Source: an uncultured Lachnospiraceae bacterium (GTDB lineage Bacteria; Bacillota_A; Clostridia; Lachnospirales; Lachnospiraceae). Taken from it: 64,000 nt of DNA. The stretch is from positions 1-64,000 of the forward strand of contig CATOMC010000003.1 in the NCBI GenBank assembly GCA_951801245.1. Reading direction: 5' to 3'. The first letter of the stretch is position 1. Each line of letters begins with the position of its first letter. This document shows positions 34,607-43,446 of this stretch, in pieces. The position numbers and the translations under genes were made by a program. Under the pieces are notes generated by a model that saw only the letters and a list, made by a program, of their open reading frames with translations, did not search any database and had not been told where the DNA came from.

Positions 34607-35527
34607 TCACTTCACTTCCATAAAGTTACGTGGATGACGGTGAAACAGAATATCCTTCTGTTTCCCGTTAGACACGTGTGTATAAATCTCTGTGGTGCTG
34701 ATAGAACTATGTCCCAGCATCTGCTGAATGTAGCGGATATCAACATCCTGTTCTAATAAAAGTGTGGCAAAAGAGTGCCTGAACATATGGGGCGTGATAT
34801 GCTGTTCCAGATGAGATAGTCTGGTATAGCGGTCGATCATAAACCGGACAGACTGGTCAGAAAGCTTATGCCCCAGCCGGTTCACAAAGAAATAACCACA
34901 CACATCGATATCTTCCCGAAAAGTCTCATAGTACAGTCTCAAAGCAGACAATACGTCAGGATTTCCCACTTGAAGGATCCGCTCCTTGGCGCCTTTGCCA
35001 TAGATGCGGACAGTATTATTTTCCAGGTCAATATTGAGCGGCTTTAAAGAGCATAATTCAGAAATCCGCATGCCGGTGGCGAAGAGGAGTTCGATCACCG
35101 CAATATCCCGGATACAGCATTTTTGCTGATAGGCTGTCTGGGCCCGGTCCTTTTGTGCATAAAGGGTTGCTAAGAAGGTCTGCAGGGAGTGAAAGGGGAT
35201 TGTTTTGGGAAGGAGTCTGGCTTCCCGGAAGCGGATATCCAGTTTGTCGAATGGATTTTCGGAGAGGATTTCCCGATAGGAGAGATAATGGAAAAAGGCT
35301 TTGAGACTCGCAATTTTACGTTTCACTGTTTTGGTCTTGTACTGTTTGTGTAGGATGGTGAGATAGGAATCGAGCGTATCTCTTGAGAAGAAATCATCCG
35401 AAGCGTTGAGGTAGCCGGCATATTGCTTTAGGTCGATCCGATAAGCTTTCAGGGTTTTGGAATCCAGGCGTTTACGGTATTTACAATATTCAAGATAGGA
35501 TTCGATATGGTCGTTTATTGTGTTCAT
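34607..35527 (-). CDS. Tyrosine recombinase (XerC/XerD family), orphan
   Basis: 306 residues from ATG 35527. The N-terminal SAM-like domain (IESYLEYCKYRKRLDSKTLK) is followed by the catalytic domain with all active residues: Arg in ATGMRISEL, Lys in GKGAKER, HxxR in HMFRHSFATLL, His in LGHSSISTT and Tyr in EIYTHVS. There is no ribosome site; a promoter with its -10 only 7 nt before the ATG suggests a leaderless mRNA. No other phage or element genes adjoin it, so it may be a Xer-like housekeeping enzyme or an invertase. A palindrome with recombination-core geometry lies about 60 bp upstream. Confidence 0.85.
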   Translation of the reverse strand: MNTINDHIESYLEYCKYRKRLDSKTLKAYRIDLKQYAGYLNASDDFFSRDTLDSYLTILHKQYKTKTVKRKIASLKAFFHYLSYREILSENPFDKLDIRFREARLLPKTIPFHSLQTFLATLYAQKDRAQTAYQQKCCIRDIAVIELLFATGMRISELCSLKPLNIDLENNTVRIYGKGAKERILQVGNPDVLSALRLYYETFREDIDVCGYFFVNRLGHKLSDQSVRFMIDRYTRLSHLEQHITPHMFRHSFATLLLEQDVDIRYIQQMLGHSSISTTEIYTHVSNGKQKDILFHRHPRNFMEVK

Positions 35528-35533
35528 ATTTAC

Positions 35534-35562
35534 ATTATATGTTTTTTGGCGGCAGAACACAA
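35534..35562 (-). promoter_or_regulatory. Promoter of the recombinase, giving a leaderless transcript
   Basis: On the minus strand TTGTGT (35562-35557), 17-bp spacer, TATAAT (35539-35534). The expected start point coincides with the A of ATG 35527. Confidence 0.6.
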
Positions 35563-35588
35563 GGAAATCTGTTACTTTTCACGGGTCA

Positions 35589-35613
35589 GGAATGCGCACT
35601 GGCTGCGCATTCC
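35589..35613. repeat. Palindrome next to the recombinase gene
   Basis: GGAATGCGCA, spacer CTGGC, TGCGCATTCC. Read as 9-bp arms with a 7-bp centre it has the geometry of a tyrosine-recombinase core site. CACGG and CCGTG extend it further with a bulge. Confidence 0.6.
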
Positions 35614-35732
35614 GTGAGAACATGATTCAGGAAATTTTGGAGTGGCGGATGATGGGAAGGAAGGATTGTGTGATTGTTCTATATAGAGTAAAATGAATAA
35701 ATAAGGCAATCGGGATTGCAAAGGAGAATTTT

Positions 35733-35921
35733 ATGAAATTAGGCAATAGGAATGATGGCTGGTTAACTGGAAGATTGTATTTCAACAGAGAAGATAAGAG
35801 AGTAATTATCAAGAGACCACGAAGTGGGGGTGGCTATACAATGAATTTAGGTAATAAGTGGACATGGATATGGAATGCTGTTGTTGTAATTATTGTAGTT
35901 ATATTAGTCAGTGTTCTCTAA
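35733..35921 (+). CDS. Small DUF5808-like membrane protein
   Basis: 62 residues; AAAGGAGAATTTT precedes ATG 35733. The pattern GWLTGRLYFNREDKRVIIKR ... GGGYTMNLGNKWTW matches the DUF5808 motif (a W-G-x-Y-x-N-x-x-D-x-R block then a G-x-x-x-N-F block). It ends in one membrane helix (WIWNAVVVIIVVILVSVL). Function unknown. It precedes the toxin-antitoxin pair but has no visible link to it. Confidence 0.6.
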   Translation: MKLGNRNDGWLTGRLYFNREDKRVIIKRPRSGGGYTMNLGNKWTWIWNAVVVIIVVILVSVL

Positions 35922-35944
35922 GAAAATTAAAAATTCGAAGGATA

Positions 35945-35973
35945 TTGACGTACGCAAAGGCGTACGCTATAAT
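35945..35973 (+). promoter_or_regulatory. Autoregulated promoter of the toxin-antitoxin operon
   Basis: TTGACG (35945-35950), 17-bp spacer, TATAAT (35968-35973). The spacer holds the palindrome CGTACGC-AAAG-GCGTACG (35949-35966), which should be the operator of the antitoxin. Confidence 0.8.
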
Positions 35974-35996
35974 TAAGAAAGAAGGGAGATGATAGC

Positions 35997-36251
35997 ATGA
36001 CCGCAATCAGTGTAACAAAAGCAAGAGAGAATATCTATCAAATATTATCAGATGTTAATAACAGTAGTCAGCCAATTACGATTACGAACAATCGTGGAAA
36101 GAATGGCGTTCTGATTTCAGAAGATGATTGGAATGCTATTCAGGAAACATTATATTTAAATTCTATACCAGGCATGACGGAAAGTATTATCGAAGCAGGA
36201 AAAGAGCCGATTGAAGAATGTTCGGTATATGATCCGAATGAGGAGTGGTAA
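35997..36251 (+). CDS. yefM: YefM/Phd-type antitoxin
   Basis: 84 residues; AAGGGAGATGAT precedes ATG 35997. The N-terminal DNA-binding fold is typical (TAISVTKARENIYQILSDVN, PITITNNRGKNGVLISEDDW). The acidic C-terminal tail (EPIEECSVYDPNEEW) should wrap and inhibit the toxin encoded immediately downstream with no gap. It likely represses its own promoter through the palindrome between the -35 and -10 boxes, as other YefM-YoeB systems do. Confidence 0.88.
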   Translation: MTAISVTKARENIYQILSDVNNSSQPITITNNRGKNGVLISEDDWNAIQETLYLNSIPGMTESIIEAGKEPIEECSVYDPNEEW

Positions 36252-36548
36252 ATGTATATCATAAGATTCAGTAAGCAGGCTGATAAAGATAAAAAATTAC
36301 TAAAAGGGGCGGGACTCGACGGAAAGGCAAAAGTTTTATTGCATATGATAACTGAAAATCCTTTTCAAAATCCGCCTCCGTATGAAGGACTGGTTGGAAA
36401 CTTGAATGGCTATTATTCCAGAAGAATTAATTTGCAACATAGACTGGTTTATCAAGTGTATCAGGATGCGGTAGTCATGGATGGGGTGAAATATGACGGA
36501 ACAATAAAGATTGTTCGTATGTGGTCACATTATGATGCGGTAAGATAA
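36252..36548 (+). CDS. yoeB: YoeB-type ribosome-dependent mRNA interferase toxin
   Basis: 98 residues, starting on the base after the antitoxin stop. The RelE/ParE fold is recognisable (IIRFSKQADKDKKLLKGAG), as is the family segment PPPYEGLVGNLNGYYSRRIN, then RLVYQV and RMWSHYD, with Glu, Arg, His and Tyr positions of the active site present. YoeB cleaves mRNA at the ribosomal A site when free of YefM. It is slightly longer than usual (about 85) because of an insert near DAVVMDGVKYDGTIK. Confidence 0.88.
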   Translation: MYIIRFSKQADKDKKLLKGAGLDGKAKVLLHMITENPFQNPPPYEGLVGNLNGYYSRRINLQHRLVYQVYQDAVVMDGVKYDGTIKIVRMWSHYDAVR

Positions 36549-36653
36549 AGAGAAGGCATTCACAAAAATAGCCGCAGTTGCAACTATTCATAACCAAGCC
36601 ATTACATCTGTTTAGGCGTCACTTCCGGAGAACGTATGAAAAGTAATGACTGG

Positions 36654-37454
36654 TCATGAACCGCTGGAAGTATAATGTCTCACACCAAACCGCCATAATG
36701 CATAGGCAGGCACTAAGAATAGGACCGCCAGTAACGGGACGAATATGAGAAACGGATTTTTCTTTCTTCCTAATAGAAACAGGAGCGGGTAGTATTGTAC
36801 CAGGGCATAGGGGACGATGAAAGTGGTGGTGAGTAACATCTTTTTGCCGTAAATGCTGACGGGATATTTGCCGTATTCCCTTGCGCCGTCGGTTAAAACG
36901 TTCATGAATTCCAACCCTTCCAGAGTAAAGAAACACAGAGCCGCATATATCAGAAACAACCCGGAAAACAGAGCCGTCCCGCCAAGCAGCATATGAAATA
37001 CGGTCATGACTCTGGCCGGGTTCCATGCCACATCACAATGGGATACACCATAGGCGAACATGACCAGAGACTGGAGCATCCGTCCGATCCGTGTCAGTTC
37101 AAACTTACTCCCCAGTACCTGCAATATTTCGTTCCGCGGACGGACTAATATCTGATCGAAGCTTCCCGAGCGCACCATGCCGGAGAAAGCGTCAAATCCC
37201 CGGGCAAACATCTCTGCCAGAGAAAATTCCAACAGCATGATAGAGAAGCAAAGAAGCACTTCACTGTAAGTAAAACCGTTCACCGTATGAAACCGCTGAA
37301 ACATAAAATAGATGCCCAGAAAGACATTAAAGGATACGAGAAACTGCCCTATGGCGGTCAGCAAAAAGGAGGTCTTGTATTGCATCATGCTTCTTACATT
37401 GATGGAAACGTAGTGTTTGTATAATCTGATACTGTCTTTGAGTCTTGCAATCAT
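36654..37454 (-). CDS. ABC-2 type transporter permease, second subunit
   Basis: 266 residues with six hydrophobic segments (FLLTAIGQFLVSFNVFLGIY, LLCFSIMLLEFSLAEMFA, FLIYAALCFFTLEGLEF, FLLGRKKNPFLIFVPLLAVL). The GSFDQILVRPRN motif is characteristic of the COG3694-type ABC-2 permease paired with a COG4587 partner. It is the last gene of a three-gene exporter operon, 4 bp after the first permease gene. The 105-bp gap to the toxin gene holds no feature. Confidence 0.85.
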   Translation of the reverse strand: MIARLKDSIRLYKHYVSINVRSMMQYKTSFLLTAIGQFLVSFNVFLGIYFMFQRFHTVNGFTYSEVLLCFSIMLLEFSLAEMFARGFDAFSGMVRSGSFDQILVRPRNEILQVLGSKFELTRIGRMLQSLVMFAYGVSHCDVAWNPARVMTVFHMLLGGTALFSGLFLIYAALCFFTLEGLEFMNVLTDGAREYGKYPVSIYGKKMLLTTTFIVPYALVQYYPLLFLLGRKKNPFLIFVPLLAVLFLVPAYALWRFGVRHYTSSGS

Positions 37455-37458
37455 CCTC

Positions 37459-38262
37459 TCATCCTCCTTGTATGGTCACTTTCCGTTCTGCCAGTCTGCC
37501 AAGCAGGCTGCCCGATACGATGAGGGCAGTCAGCCAGATCAACTGCAAAATGACAGCCCGTTCCATTTCTGCACCCGACATGCTCCCGCTGTAGATCCGC
37601 AGGGTCACATTCTGCATGGATGCAAACGGTAATAATTCCAAAATGCGCTGCCAGTTTCCGGGGAAAAAGGGCAGGGGTATGATCGCACCCGCGAAAAACT
37701 CCACCATGGAAGTAAACACAAGGCGCAGACCCTGCGGCGAAATGGTAAAAAAGGTAAGCACATACACAAGCATACAAAACGCAACGGTTACCAGAAGCCC
37801 CAGCAGCAGAGTGATAAGGAATACTACAAAATGTTGTATGGAAGCCGGTTTAGACATCCTATAAGGAGCCGGCAGGAAGAAAGCGATGAGCAAAATCGGA
37901 AAACACCGCAAAACAGCCCGTGAAACTCTGGTGGCCATACTCTGAAAAAACCACATGTTGTAAATTCTGACAGGGCGGCACAGGGAATAGGAAATATTAC
38001 CGTTTACAATCGAATCGAAAATATCATTTTCCATCATCCAGGTGGCAAAAAAGGCCAGAAAGGCCTGCTGCATCCATACATAGCATGCAGTCGCCTGAAA
38101 GGACATGGGAAAGGCTTCCGGTTCTGATTCGTAAAAGGCCTGATATACGAGGATTTCCAGAAAACCCCAGGCAAACTGTGTGATGATCCCGGCCAGGGCC
38201 GCCGCACGATATTGCAGTCCCGTTGTAAAGCGGAGGCGGAAAAAGGAAAGGTATTTGTTCAT
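37459..38262 (-). CDS. ABC-2 type transporter permease, first subunit
   Basis: 267 residues from ATG 38262, with AAGGAGG 5 nt upstream, preferred over ATG 38283. Six membrane helices; an amphipathic N-terminus (MNKYLSFFRLRFTTGLQYRA) and GNISYSLCRPVRIYN, the counterpart of the RP motif in its partner. Together they form the membrane part of a daunorubicin-type or viologen-type exporter. Cargo cannot be predicted. Confidence 0.85.
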   Translation of the reverse strand: MNKYLSFFRLRFTTGLQYRAAALAGIITQFAWGFLEILVYQAFYESEPEAFPMSFQATACYVWMQQAFLAFFATWMMENDIFDSIVNGNISYSLCRPVRIYNMWFFQSMATRVSRAVLRCFPILLIAFFLPAPYRMSKPASIQHFVVFLITLLLGLLVTVAFCMLVYVLTFFTISPQGLRLVFTSMVEFFAGAIIPLPFFPGNWQRILELLPFASMQNVTLRIYSGSMSGAEMERAVILQLIWLTALIVSGSLLGRLAERKVTIQGG

Positions 38263-38272
38263 GGAAGCCTCC

Positions 38273-39061
38273 TTATATATCATAGGAACGATAGAGTTCG
38301 GCTATGGTTTCATCGATGCCGACGTCACCTCTTTTGATATCTTCCAGAGTACCGTCTAATAAAATACGGCCCTTTCCAATTAAGATGATGCGTTTCGACA
38401 ACGCTTCGATATCCTGCATATCATGAGTCGTCAGGATGACAGTCGTTTTGTGGATTTCATTTTGCTTTTTGATAAATTCCCGAACCGCTATTTTGGAGAC
38501 GGCATCCAGTCCGATGGTGGGCTCGTCCAGAAATAAGATTTTGGGACTGTGCAAAAGAGAGGCAGCAATTTCACACCGCATCCTCTGCCCCAGGGACAAC
38601 TGTCTGGCGGGAGAGCGGAGCAATTCTGCCAGGTTTAGAAGTTCCGTCAGTTCCTCCAAATTGCTTTGATAGGTCTCTCCGGGAATGGAATAGATATCTT
38701 TTAGCAGCGAGAAGGAATCGATGACGGGAACATCCCACCAAAGCTGGGAGCGCTGACCGAACACAACACCGATCTTTTTGACATGTGCAATGCGGTTTTT
38801 GTATGGAATCCGGCCATCCACTGATACCACGCCGCTGTCGGGGGTCAGGATACCGCTCAGAATTTTGATCGTGGAACTTTTACCGGCGCCGTTTGGGCCG
38901 ATATATCCCACCATTTCCCCGTCCTGAATGGTGAAACTGACGTTGGAAAGGGCATGGATCACCTCGTATTGTCGGTGGAGGAGGGCTTTGCAGGCTTCCC
39001 CAAATCCAGCGTTTCTTTTGGCGATTTTGTAAGACTTGCACACATTTTCCATTGTGATCAT
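38273..39061 (-). CDS. ABC-2 exporter ATP-binding protein
   Basis: 262 residues; CAGGAGGAAATACCC precedes ATG 39061 and a TATAAT box is at 39087-39082 on this strand. Walker A GPNGAGKSSTIK, Q-loop FGQRSQLWWDVP, signature LSLGQRMRCEIA, Walker B ILFLDEPTIGLD and the switch His in TTHDMQDIEAL are all present. It belongs to the COG4586 subgroup found with two ABC-2 permeases, which are encoded next in the operon. Confidence 0.9.
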   Translation of the reverse strand: MITMENVCKSYKIAKRNAGFGEACKALLHRQYEVIHALSNVSFTIQDGEMVGYIGPNGAGKSSTIKILSGILTPDSGVVSVDGRIPYKNRIAHVKKIGVVFGQRSQLWWDVPVIDSFSLLKDIYSIPGETYQSNLEELTELLNLAELLRSPARQLSLGQRMRCEIAASLLHSPKILFLDEPTIGLDAVSKIAVREFIKKQNEIHKTTVILTTHDMQDIEALSKRIILIGKGRILLDGTLEDIKRGDVGIDETIAELYRSYDI

Positions 39062-39117
39062 GGGTATTTCCTCCTGCGTCCATTATATAATATAATTTTG
39101 AGAAAGAGAATAGAATT

Positions 39118-39220
39118 TCCACGGACTGCTTTTGCCGCAGGGAACGGCTATACTCTTATTGAGGAAGCAGAGGCCGGTTATCTGAAAGTGAAAAAATATG
39201 ATGCATACATTTCAAAGTGA
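39118..39220 (+). pseudogene. Possible C-terminal gene remnant
   Basis: The frame encodes RTAFAAGNGYTLIEEAEAGY then LKVKKYDAYISK and stops; it looks protein-like but has no start. The remaining gap to 39427 holds a small hairpin (AAGCCGT/ACGGCTT near 39353-39382) and no gene. Confidence 0.25.
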
Positions 39221-39427
39221 AATCCATGTTCAGGGCAATGAATACCTATATGAACAGGATTGATGGAATGCGAATTCCTTTTGGCATTTTATTCTTCCCC
39301 CAGGCTGCATATAATATGGTAAAATAGACACAGAGCCAGCACTCTGCGTCCCAAAGCCGTCAGGGATTACGGCTTCTGAGAGTTTGAGATAACCATACGC
39401 CGCATCGGCCATTCAAAGGGGAACTCC

Positions 39428-40423
39428 ATGCGAAAGAAAAAAACACGAAAAATCATACTTTATGTATTTCTCATATTGTGTATCGTCTATGTCATTCTGA
39501 CCTATTTCCTTGTAAGCGCCTGTCTGGTGCCTTCCTTTATGGACCGGCTGAATGCCTTTGAGGATATCACCAGAAAGTGTTATGCCGAACAGGTACAGAC
39601 GACTGCAATCAAAGAAAATCAAAACAGGCTCCTCAAGGATACGGCCAGGTGGCTTGAAACGGTTGACCGAAAGAAGCTGTCCGTTCAGACGGCAGATGGT
39701 TATACGCTGATCGCGGCCGAATTTACACCCGAGCAGGAGAGCAGCAAATGGGTGCTTATTCTGCATGGGTATACCGGCTGGAAAGAGGAGATGTATCAGT
39801 TTGCTTATTGGTACTATGAGCAGGGGTTCCACGTACTGGTGCCTGACCTTCGATGCCAGGGGGAGAGTGAGGGCGATTTTATCGGCATGGGATGGACAGA
39901 TCATGATGACTGTGAACTATGGATCGACTATATTCTTGCCGCTGCACCGGATGCACAGATTGTACTGCATGGGCAATCCATGGGCGCTGCCACGGCGCTT
40001 ATAATGACCGGTTCGGAGAAATCTTGTGACCAGATCGTGGCGGTAGTGTCCGACAGCGCCTACACGGACGCCTATTCGATGTTCGGGGATAAGATTACAG
40101 AGTGGTTCGGTTTGCCGGCCTTTCCGTTTGTGGATTCTGCCTGTCTGATGCTGCGCTTACGGGGCGGCTATGATCTGCGGGATGCCTCTGCCCTGCGGGC
40201 GGTGAGAGAGAGCACGGTCCCCACGTTGTTTATCCATGGGGATGAGGATAAGATGATCGATGTGCAGATGGCCTATGAATTATATGAGGCGGCATCCTGT
40301 GAGAAGAGGCTTTATATCGTGGAGGGAGCCGGGCACGGACAGCCCCAGGATAAGGATCCGGAGGCTTATTATGGGGCGATTTCGGATTTCCTGCTACAAT
40401 ACATACAAAAAAATGAAAAATAA
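39428..40423 (+). CDS. Membrane-anchored alpha/beta hydrolase
   Basis: 331 residues with a basic N-terminus and one membrane helix (IILYVFLILCIVYVILTYFL), so the enzyme domain lies outside the membrane. The hydrolase fold starts at KWVLILHGYTGWKEEMY, where HGYTG forms the oxyanion hole. Triad: Ser in LHGQSMGAATALI, Asp in FIHGDEDKMIDVQ, His in EGAGHGQPQ. Similar proteins are annotated as esterases or acyl-peptidases; substrate unknown. It stands alone between the divergent ABC operon and the EAL gene. Confidence 0.85.
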   Translation: MRKKKTRKIILYVFLILCIVYVILTYFLVSACLVPSFMDRLNAFEDITRKCYAEQVQTTAIKENQNRLLKDTARWLETVDRKKLSVQTADGYTLIAAEFTPEQESSKWVLILHGYTGWKEEMYQFAYWYYEQGFHVLVPDLRCQGESEGDFIGMGWTDHDDCELWIDYILAAAPDAQIVLHGQSMGAATALIMTGSEKSCDQIVAVVSDSAYTDAYSMFGDKITEWFGLPAFPFVDSACLMLRLRGGYDLRDASALRAVRESTVPTLFIHGDEDKMIDVQMAYELYEAASCEKRLYIVEGAGHGQPQDKDPEAYYGAISDFLLQYIQKNEK

Positions 40424-40470
40424 TCTGGAGAAAAGTAGTACAACTGCGGCAACTATGCTAAAATTTAATA

Positions 40471-40513
40471 CAAAGGTACCAGCAAGCCTGTGAGCGAAGG
40501 CTGTGTACCTTTG
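40471..40513 (+). promoter_or_regulatory. Structured 5' leader before the EAL-domain gene
   Basis: CAAAGGTAC (40471-40479) pairs with GTACCTTTG (40505-40513), and inside it AGCCT (40485-40489) pairs with AGGCT (40498-40502). A TGCTAAAAT extended -10 at 40456-40464 would start the mRNA almost at the first base of the stem. No T-run follows, so it is not a normal terminator. Confidence 0.45.
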
Positions 40514-40530
40514 GAAAGGCATGGCTGCTT

Positions 40531-43446
40531 ATGAGAAATAGAATAAGAAGAAAATTGCATACAAGGATAACGCTGACCGCCCTGTTGCTTCTGGCAACTG
40601 TATTTGGGGCGGTATTTTTGATAGATAGGGAGATGGGCGTGGCACAGGCGGCCCAAAAACGTACTGTGAAGGTGGGATTTTTCCCGATGGAAGGATATCA
40701 CGAACGGTCGGAGGATGGCAGTTACACGGGTATGGATGTGGAATATCTGGAAAACCTGTGTGATTATGTCAACTGGGAGATCGAGTATGTGCCCTGCGGC
40801 AGTTGGGACGAGGCACTTGCCAGACTGGAAGAGAAAGAACTGGATCTGGTAGGTTCCGCTCAGTTCTCCACGCAGAGGGCCGAAACATTCCAGTATGCCA
40901 ATCTGGCAAGCGGCTATACGTTCGGTGCGATAGCGGTAGAAGGAGACAGTCTGCTGGCGTATGAGGATTTTGACGCTATGCAGGATATTACATACGGAAT
41001 CGTGGCAACCTATGTCAGGAGACAGGAGTTCTACGAGTACCTGTCCGATCACAATATTACAAACCCCAGAGTGCGGGAATACGAGAATGCGGCGGATTTG
41101 CACAAGGCTCTTACAGACGGCGAGATTGATGCGCTAGTCCATTCTCTGACGGAAGTGCACGAAGGACAGCGCCTGATTGGCCGCTTCGCACCCATGCCTT
41201 TTTATTATATTTCCTATCAGGGTAATGATGATGTGATGCGGGAACTCAATCAGGGTATTGTGGACGTGAAAATGAACCGGCCGGAACTGGAAAATGAGCT
41301 GATGGTGAAGTATTATGACAGCCGGCTGGATCAGACGATCCTTTTAACCAGTGAGGAGAAGCAGTATATCGGGGACAAAGGCACTCTGACAGTGGGCTAT
41401 CTGGATGAGTATTATCCCTTTTCCTACGAAAATGAGAGCGGAGCGTATCAGGGGATCGCACTGCAGGTATTGGAAAAGGTGTCGGTAAGCACCGGTGCTT
41501 CTTTTGCCTATGTGAAAATGGCTGATCTGGAAGAGGCAAAGCAGGCGCTTACAGAAGGGCGCATTGATATCTTAAGCTATTGTGATGAGACACCCGGAAC
41601 GATTGGGACGGATGGAGTGGTATTGACGAAAGGGTACGCGCAGGTACCACAGGTCATCATCAGGAAGCGCAGCAATACGACGGATTCGATTACCATGCTG
41701 GCGGTGACCGCAAGCAGTCTGTCTGAGGAGGGATGTCTTGCGTTTGCGGGAGATCATGAGCAGATCATGGTATTTGGTTCTCCCAGAGACTGTCTGCTTG
41801 CAGTGGAGACGGGCAAGGCAGATGCGGCTTTGTGTGACGGGTATCTGGCGGAGTATCTGATGGGAACAGAGTACTCCCTTGGCAAGCTTGAGATTCACAG
41901 TGTTTTGAGTGATTCCCATATCATTTATATGGCGGTGAGAGAGGAAGAATCTCCGCTTCTTGGAATCCTGAATAAGGAACTGTTTCTTGTGACGGACAAG
42001 ATGGTCAATGATTATATGCTGCAGGATAATTTCTATGCCAGAATGAGTATAGAGACATTTATCAGTGATCACAGCATTCCCATCATCCTGATTCTGACAG
42101 CCGCAGCGGTTCTGGTGATTCTGGTACTGTATCATATGTTGAAAAACAGCAGGCGCATTCAGAAACTGATGCACAAGGATACGGATTTCAATATATGGAA
42201 TCTGAACTATTTAAAATACAGAGCGTCTTTGAAGCTTACAGAGGACAAGGCGGTCAAATACGCGATTGTTTATTCGGATATCTGCCAGTTCAAGAGTTAT
42301 AATGCGCTTTACGGATGGCATGCGGGACAGCGGATCCTGGAACTTTCTATCGAGGAGATAGCTTCTGAGATTGACAGTGCGAAAGAAATTTATGCCAGAA
42401 GCTATGGCAGTCATTTTGTATTTTTTGTGTGTTATGATACGATAGAATCCTTAAAACAGCGGATGATGGGGATCGCGGACAGGATATCAGACCGTATTTA
42501 TAAAGAGACCGGGATTAAAATGGCGCAGGCGATGGGGGTCTGTCCCGTTGACCGGGAGCAAATCGATATTCAACTGGCGCTCTCCTATGCGATTCAGGCC
42601 GTGGACCCCTTAAAGAACAGTCACAACAATGCGATACAGGTTTATGACGACATGCTGCGGAATCAGTTGATGGAGAGGCACGAGAGGGAGAGGCTTCTCG
42701 ATTCCGTAGATTTGCAAAAAGATTTCGTGGCTTATTATCAGGCCAAAGTCGATATCCGTAACGAGCAGATTGTGGGTGCCGAGGCACTGGTTCGTTTTAA
42801 GGATCCTACGGATCATGGGGCGATCCGGGCACCGGGATTTTTCGTGCCGTATTATGAACAGACAGGCAGGATCATGGAGATTGATTTCTTCGTGATGGAG
42901 AGTGTCTGCAAGATGCTTCGCAGAAGGATTGACGAGGGCAGGCGGGTGGTGCCCATATCTTGTAATTTTTCCAGGATGCACTTTGTCAGAGACGGTTTCC
43001 CGGAGAGATTTGAGGCTGTGATTAGTAAGTATCGGGTGCCCAAGGATCTGATCGAGGTGGAAATCACGGAGACGCTGGTGATGGAGGAGATGCAGCAGCA
43101 GAAGGTGAAGGAGAATGTAGAGATTCTGCTTACGAATGGTGTCAGGCTCTCTATTGACGACTTTGGATCGGGATATTCCTCTCTGGGTGTATTCGAGCAG
43201 ATTCCGGCATCGGTCATCAAACTGGATCGTTCTTTCCTGTTAAATAATGAAAACCGAACGAGACAGGTGCATATTATGAAGAATATTGTGAACCTGGCCA
43301 GGGATCTGGAGGCACAGGTGGTCTGTGAAGGCGTGGAGACACAAAACGATACGGAACTGATGCTGGAGATCGGCGCCTATGTGGCACAGGGCTACCGCTA
43401 CTGCAGGCCGGTTCCGGAGAGAGAATTTGAGGGAATGTTAGAATGA
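40531..43446 (+). CDS. Sensor protein: two solute-binding domains, membrane helix, degenerate GGDEF, EAL
   Basis: 971 residues. A signal anchor (LTALLLLATVFGAVFLI) is followed by two extracellular family 3 solute-binding domains (from VKVGFFPMEGYHERSEDGSY and from LTVGYLDEYYPFSYENESGA), then a membrane helix near 511-535. Inside are a GGDEF domain whose signature reads SYGSHF, so probably no cyclase, and an EAL domain with EAL at about 751 (GAEALVRF), SCNFSR, EVEITETLV, DDFGSGYSSLG, KLDRSF and EGVET. The catalytic set looks complete, so this should hydrolyse c-di-GMP in response to an external amino-acid-like ligand. Its stop overlaps the next gene by 4 bp. Confidence 0.88.
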   Translation: MRNRIRRKLHTRITLTALLLLATVFGAVFLIDREMGVAQAAQKRTVKVGFFPMEGYHERSEDGSYTGMDVEYLENLCDYVNWEIEYVPCGSWDEALARLEEKELDLVGSAQFSTQRAETFQYANLASGYTFGAIAVEGDSLLAYEDFDAMQDITYGIVATYVRRQEFYEYLSDHNITNPRVREYENAADLHKALTDGEIDALVHSLTEVHEGQRLIGRFAPMPFYYISYQGNDDVMRELNQGIVDVKMNRPELENELMVKYYDSRLDQTILLTSEEKQYIGDKGTLTVGYLDEYYPFSYENESGAYQGIALQVLEKVSVSTGASFAYVKMADLEEAKQALTEGRIDILSYCDETPGTIGTDGVVLTKGYAQVPQVIIRKRSNTTDSITMLAVTASSLSEEGCLAFAGDHEQIMVFGSPRDCLLAVETGKADAALCDGYLAEYLMGTEYSLGKLEIHSVLSDSHIIYMAVREEESPLLGILNKELFLVTDKMVNDYMLQDNFYARMSIETFISDHSIPIILILTAAAVLVILVLYHMLKNSRRIQKLMHKDTDFNIWNLNYLKYRASLKLTEDKAVKYAIVYSDICQFKSYNALYGWHAGQRILELSIEEIASEIDSAKEIYARSYGSHFVFFVCYDTIESLKQRMMGIADRISDRIYKETGIKMAQAMGVCPVDREQIDIQLALSYAIQAVDPLKNSHNNAIQVYDDMLRNQLMERHERERLLDSVDLQKDFVAYYQAKVDIRNEQIVGAEALVRFKDPTDHGAIRAPGFFVPYYEQTGRIMEIDFFVMESVCKMLRRRIDEGRRVVPISCNFSRMHFVRDGFPERFEAVISKYRVPKDLIEVEITETLVMEEMQQQKVKENVEILLTNGVRLSIDDFGSGYSSLGVFEQIPASVIKLDRSFLLNNENRTRQVHIMKNIVNLARDLEAQVVCEGVETQNDTELMLEIGAYVAQGYRYCRPVPEREFEGMLE

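Noticed and set aside
39281..39315. Promoter TTGGCA...TATAAT before the alpha/beta hydrolase
   Set aside because: The spacer is 23 bp, too long for sigma-A.
40471..40513. c-di-GMP riboswitch before the EAL gene
   Set aside because: The stems are real, but the conserved loops of the known c-di-GMP-I and -II classes are not present.
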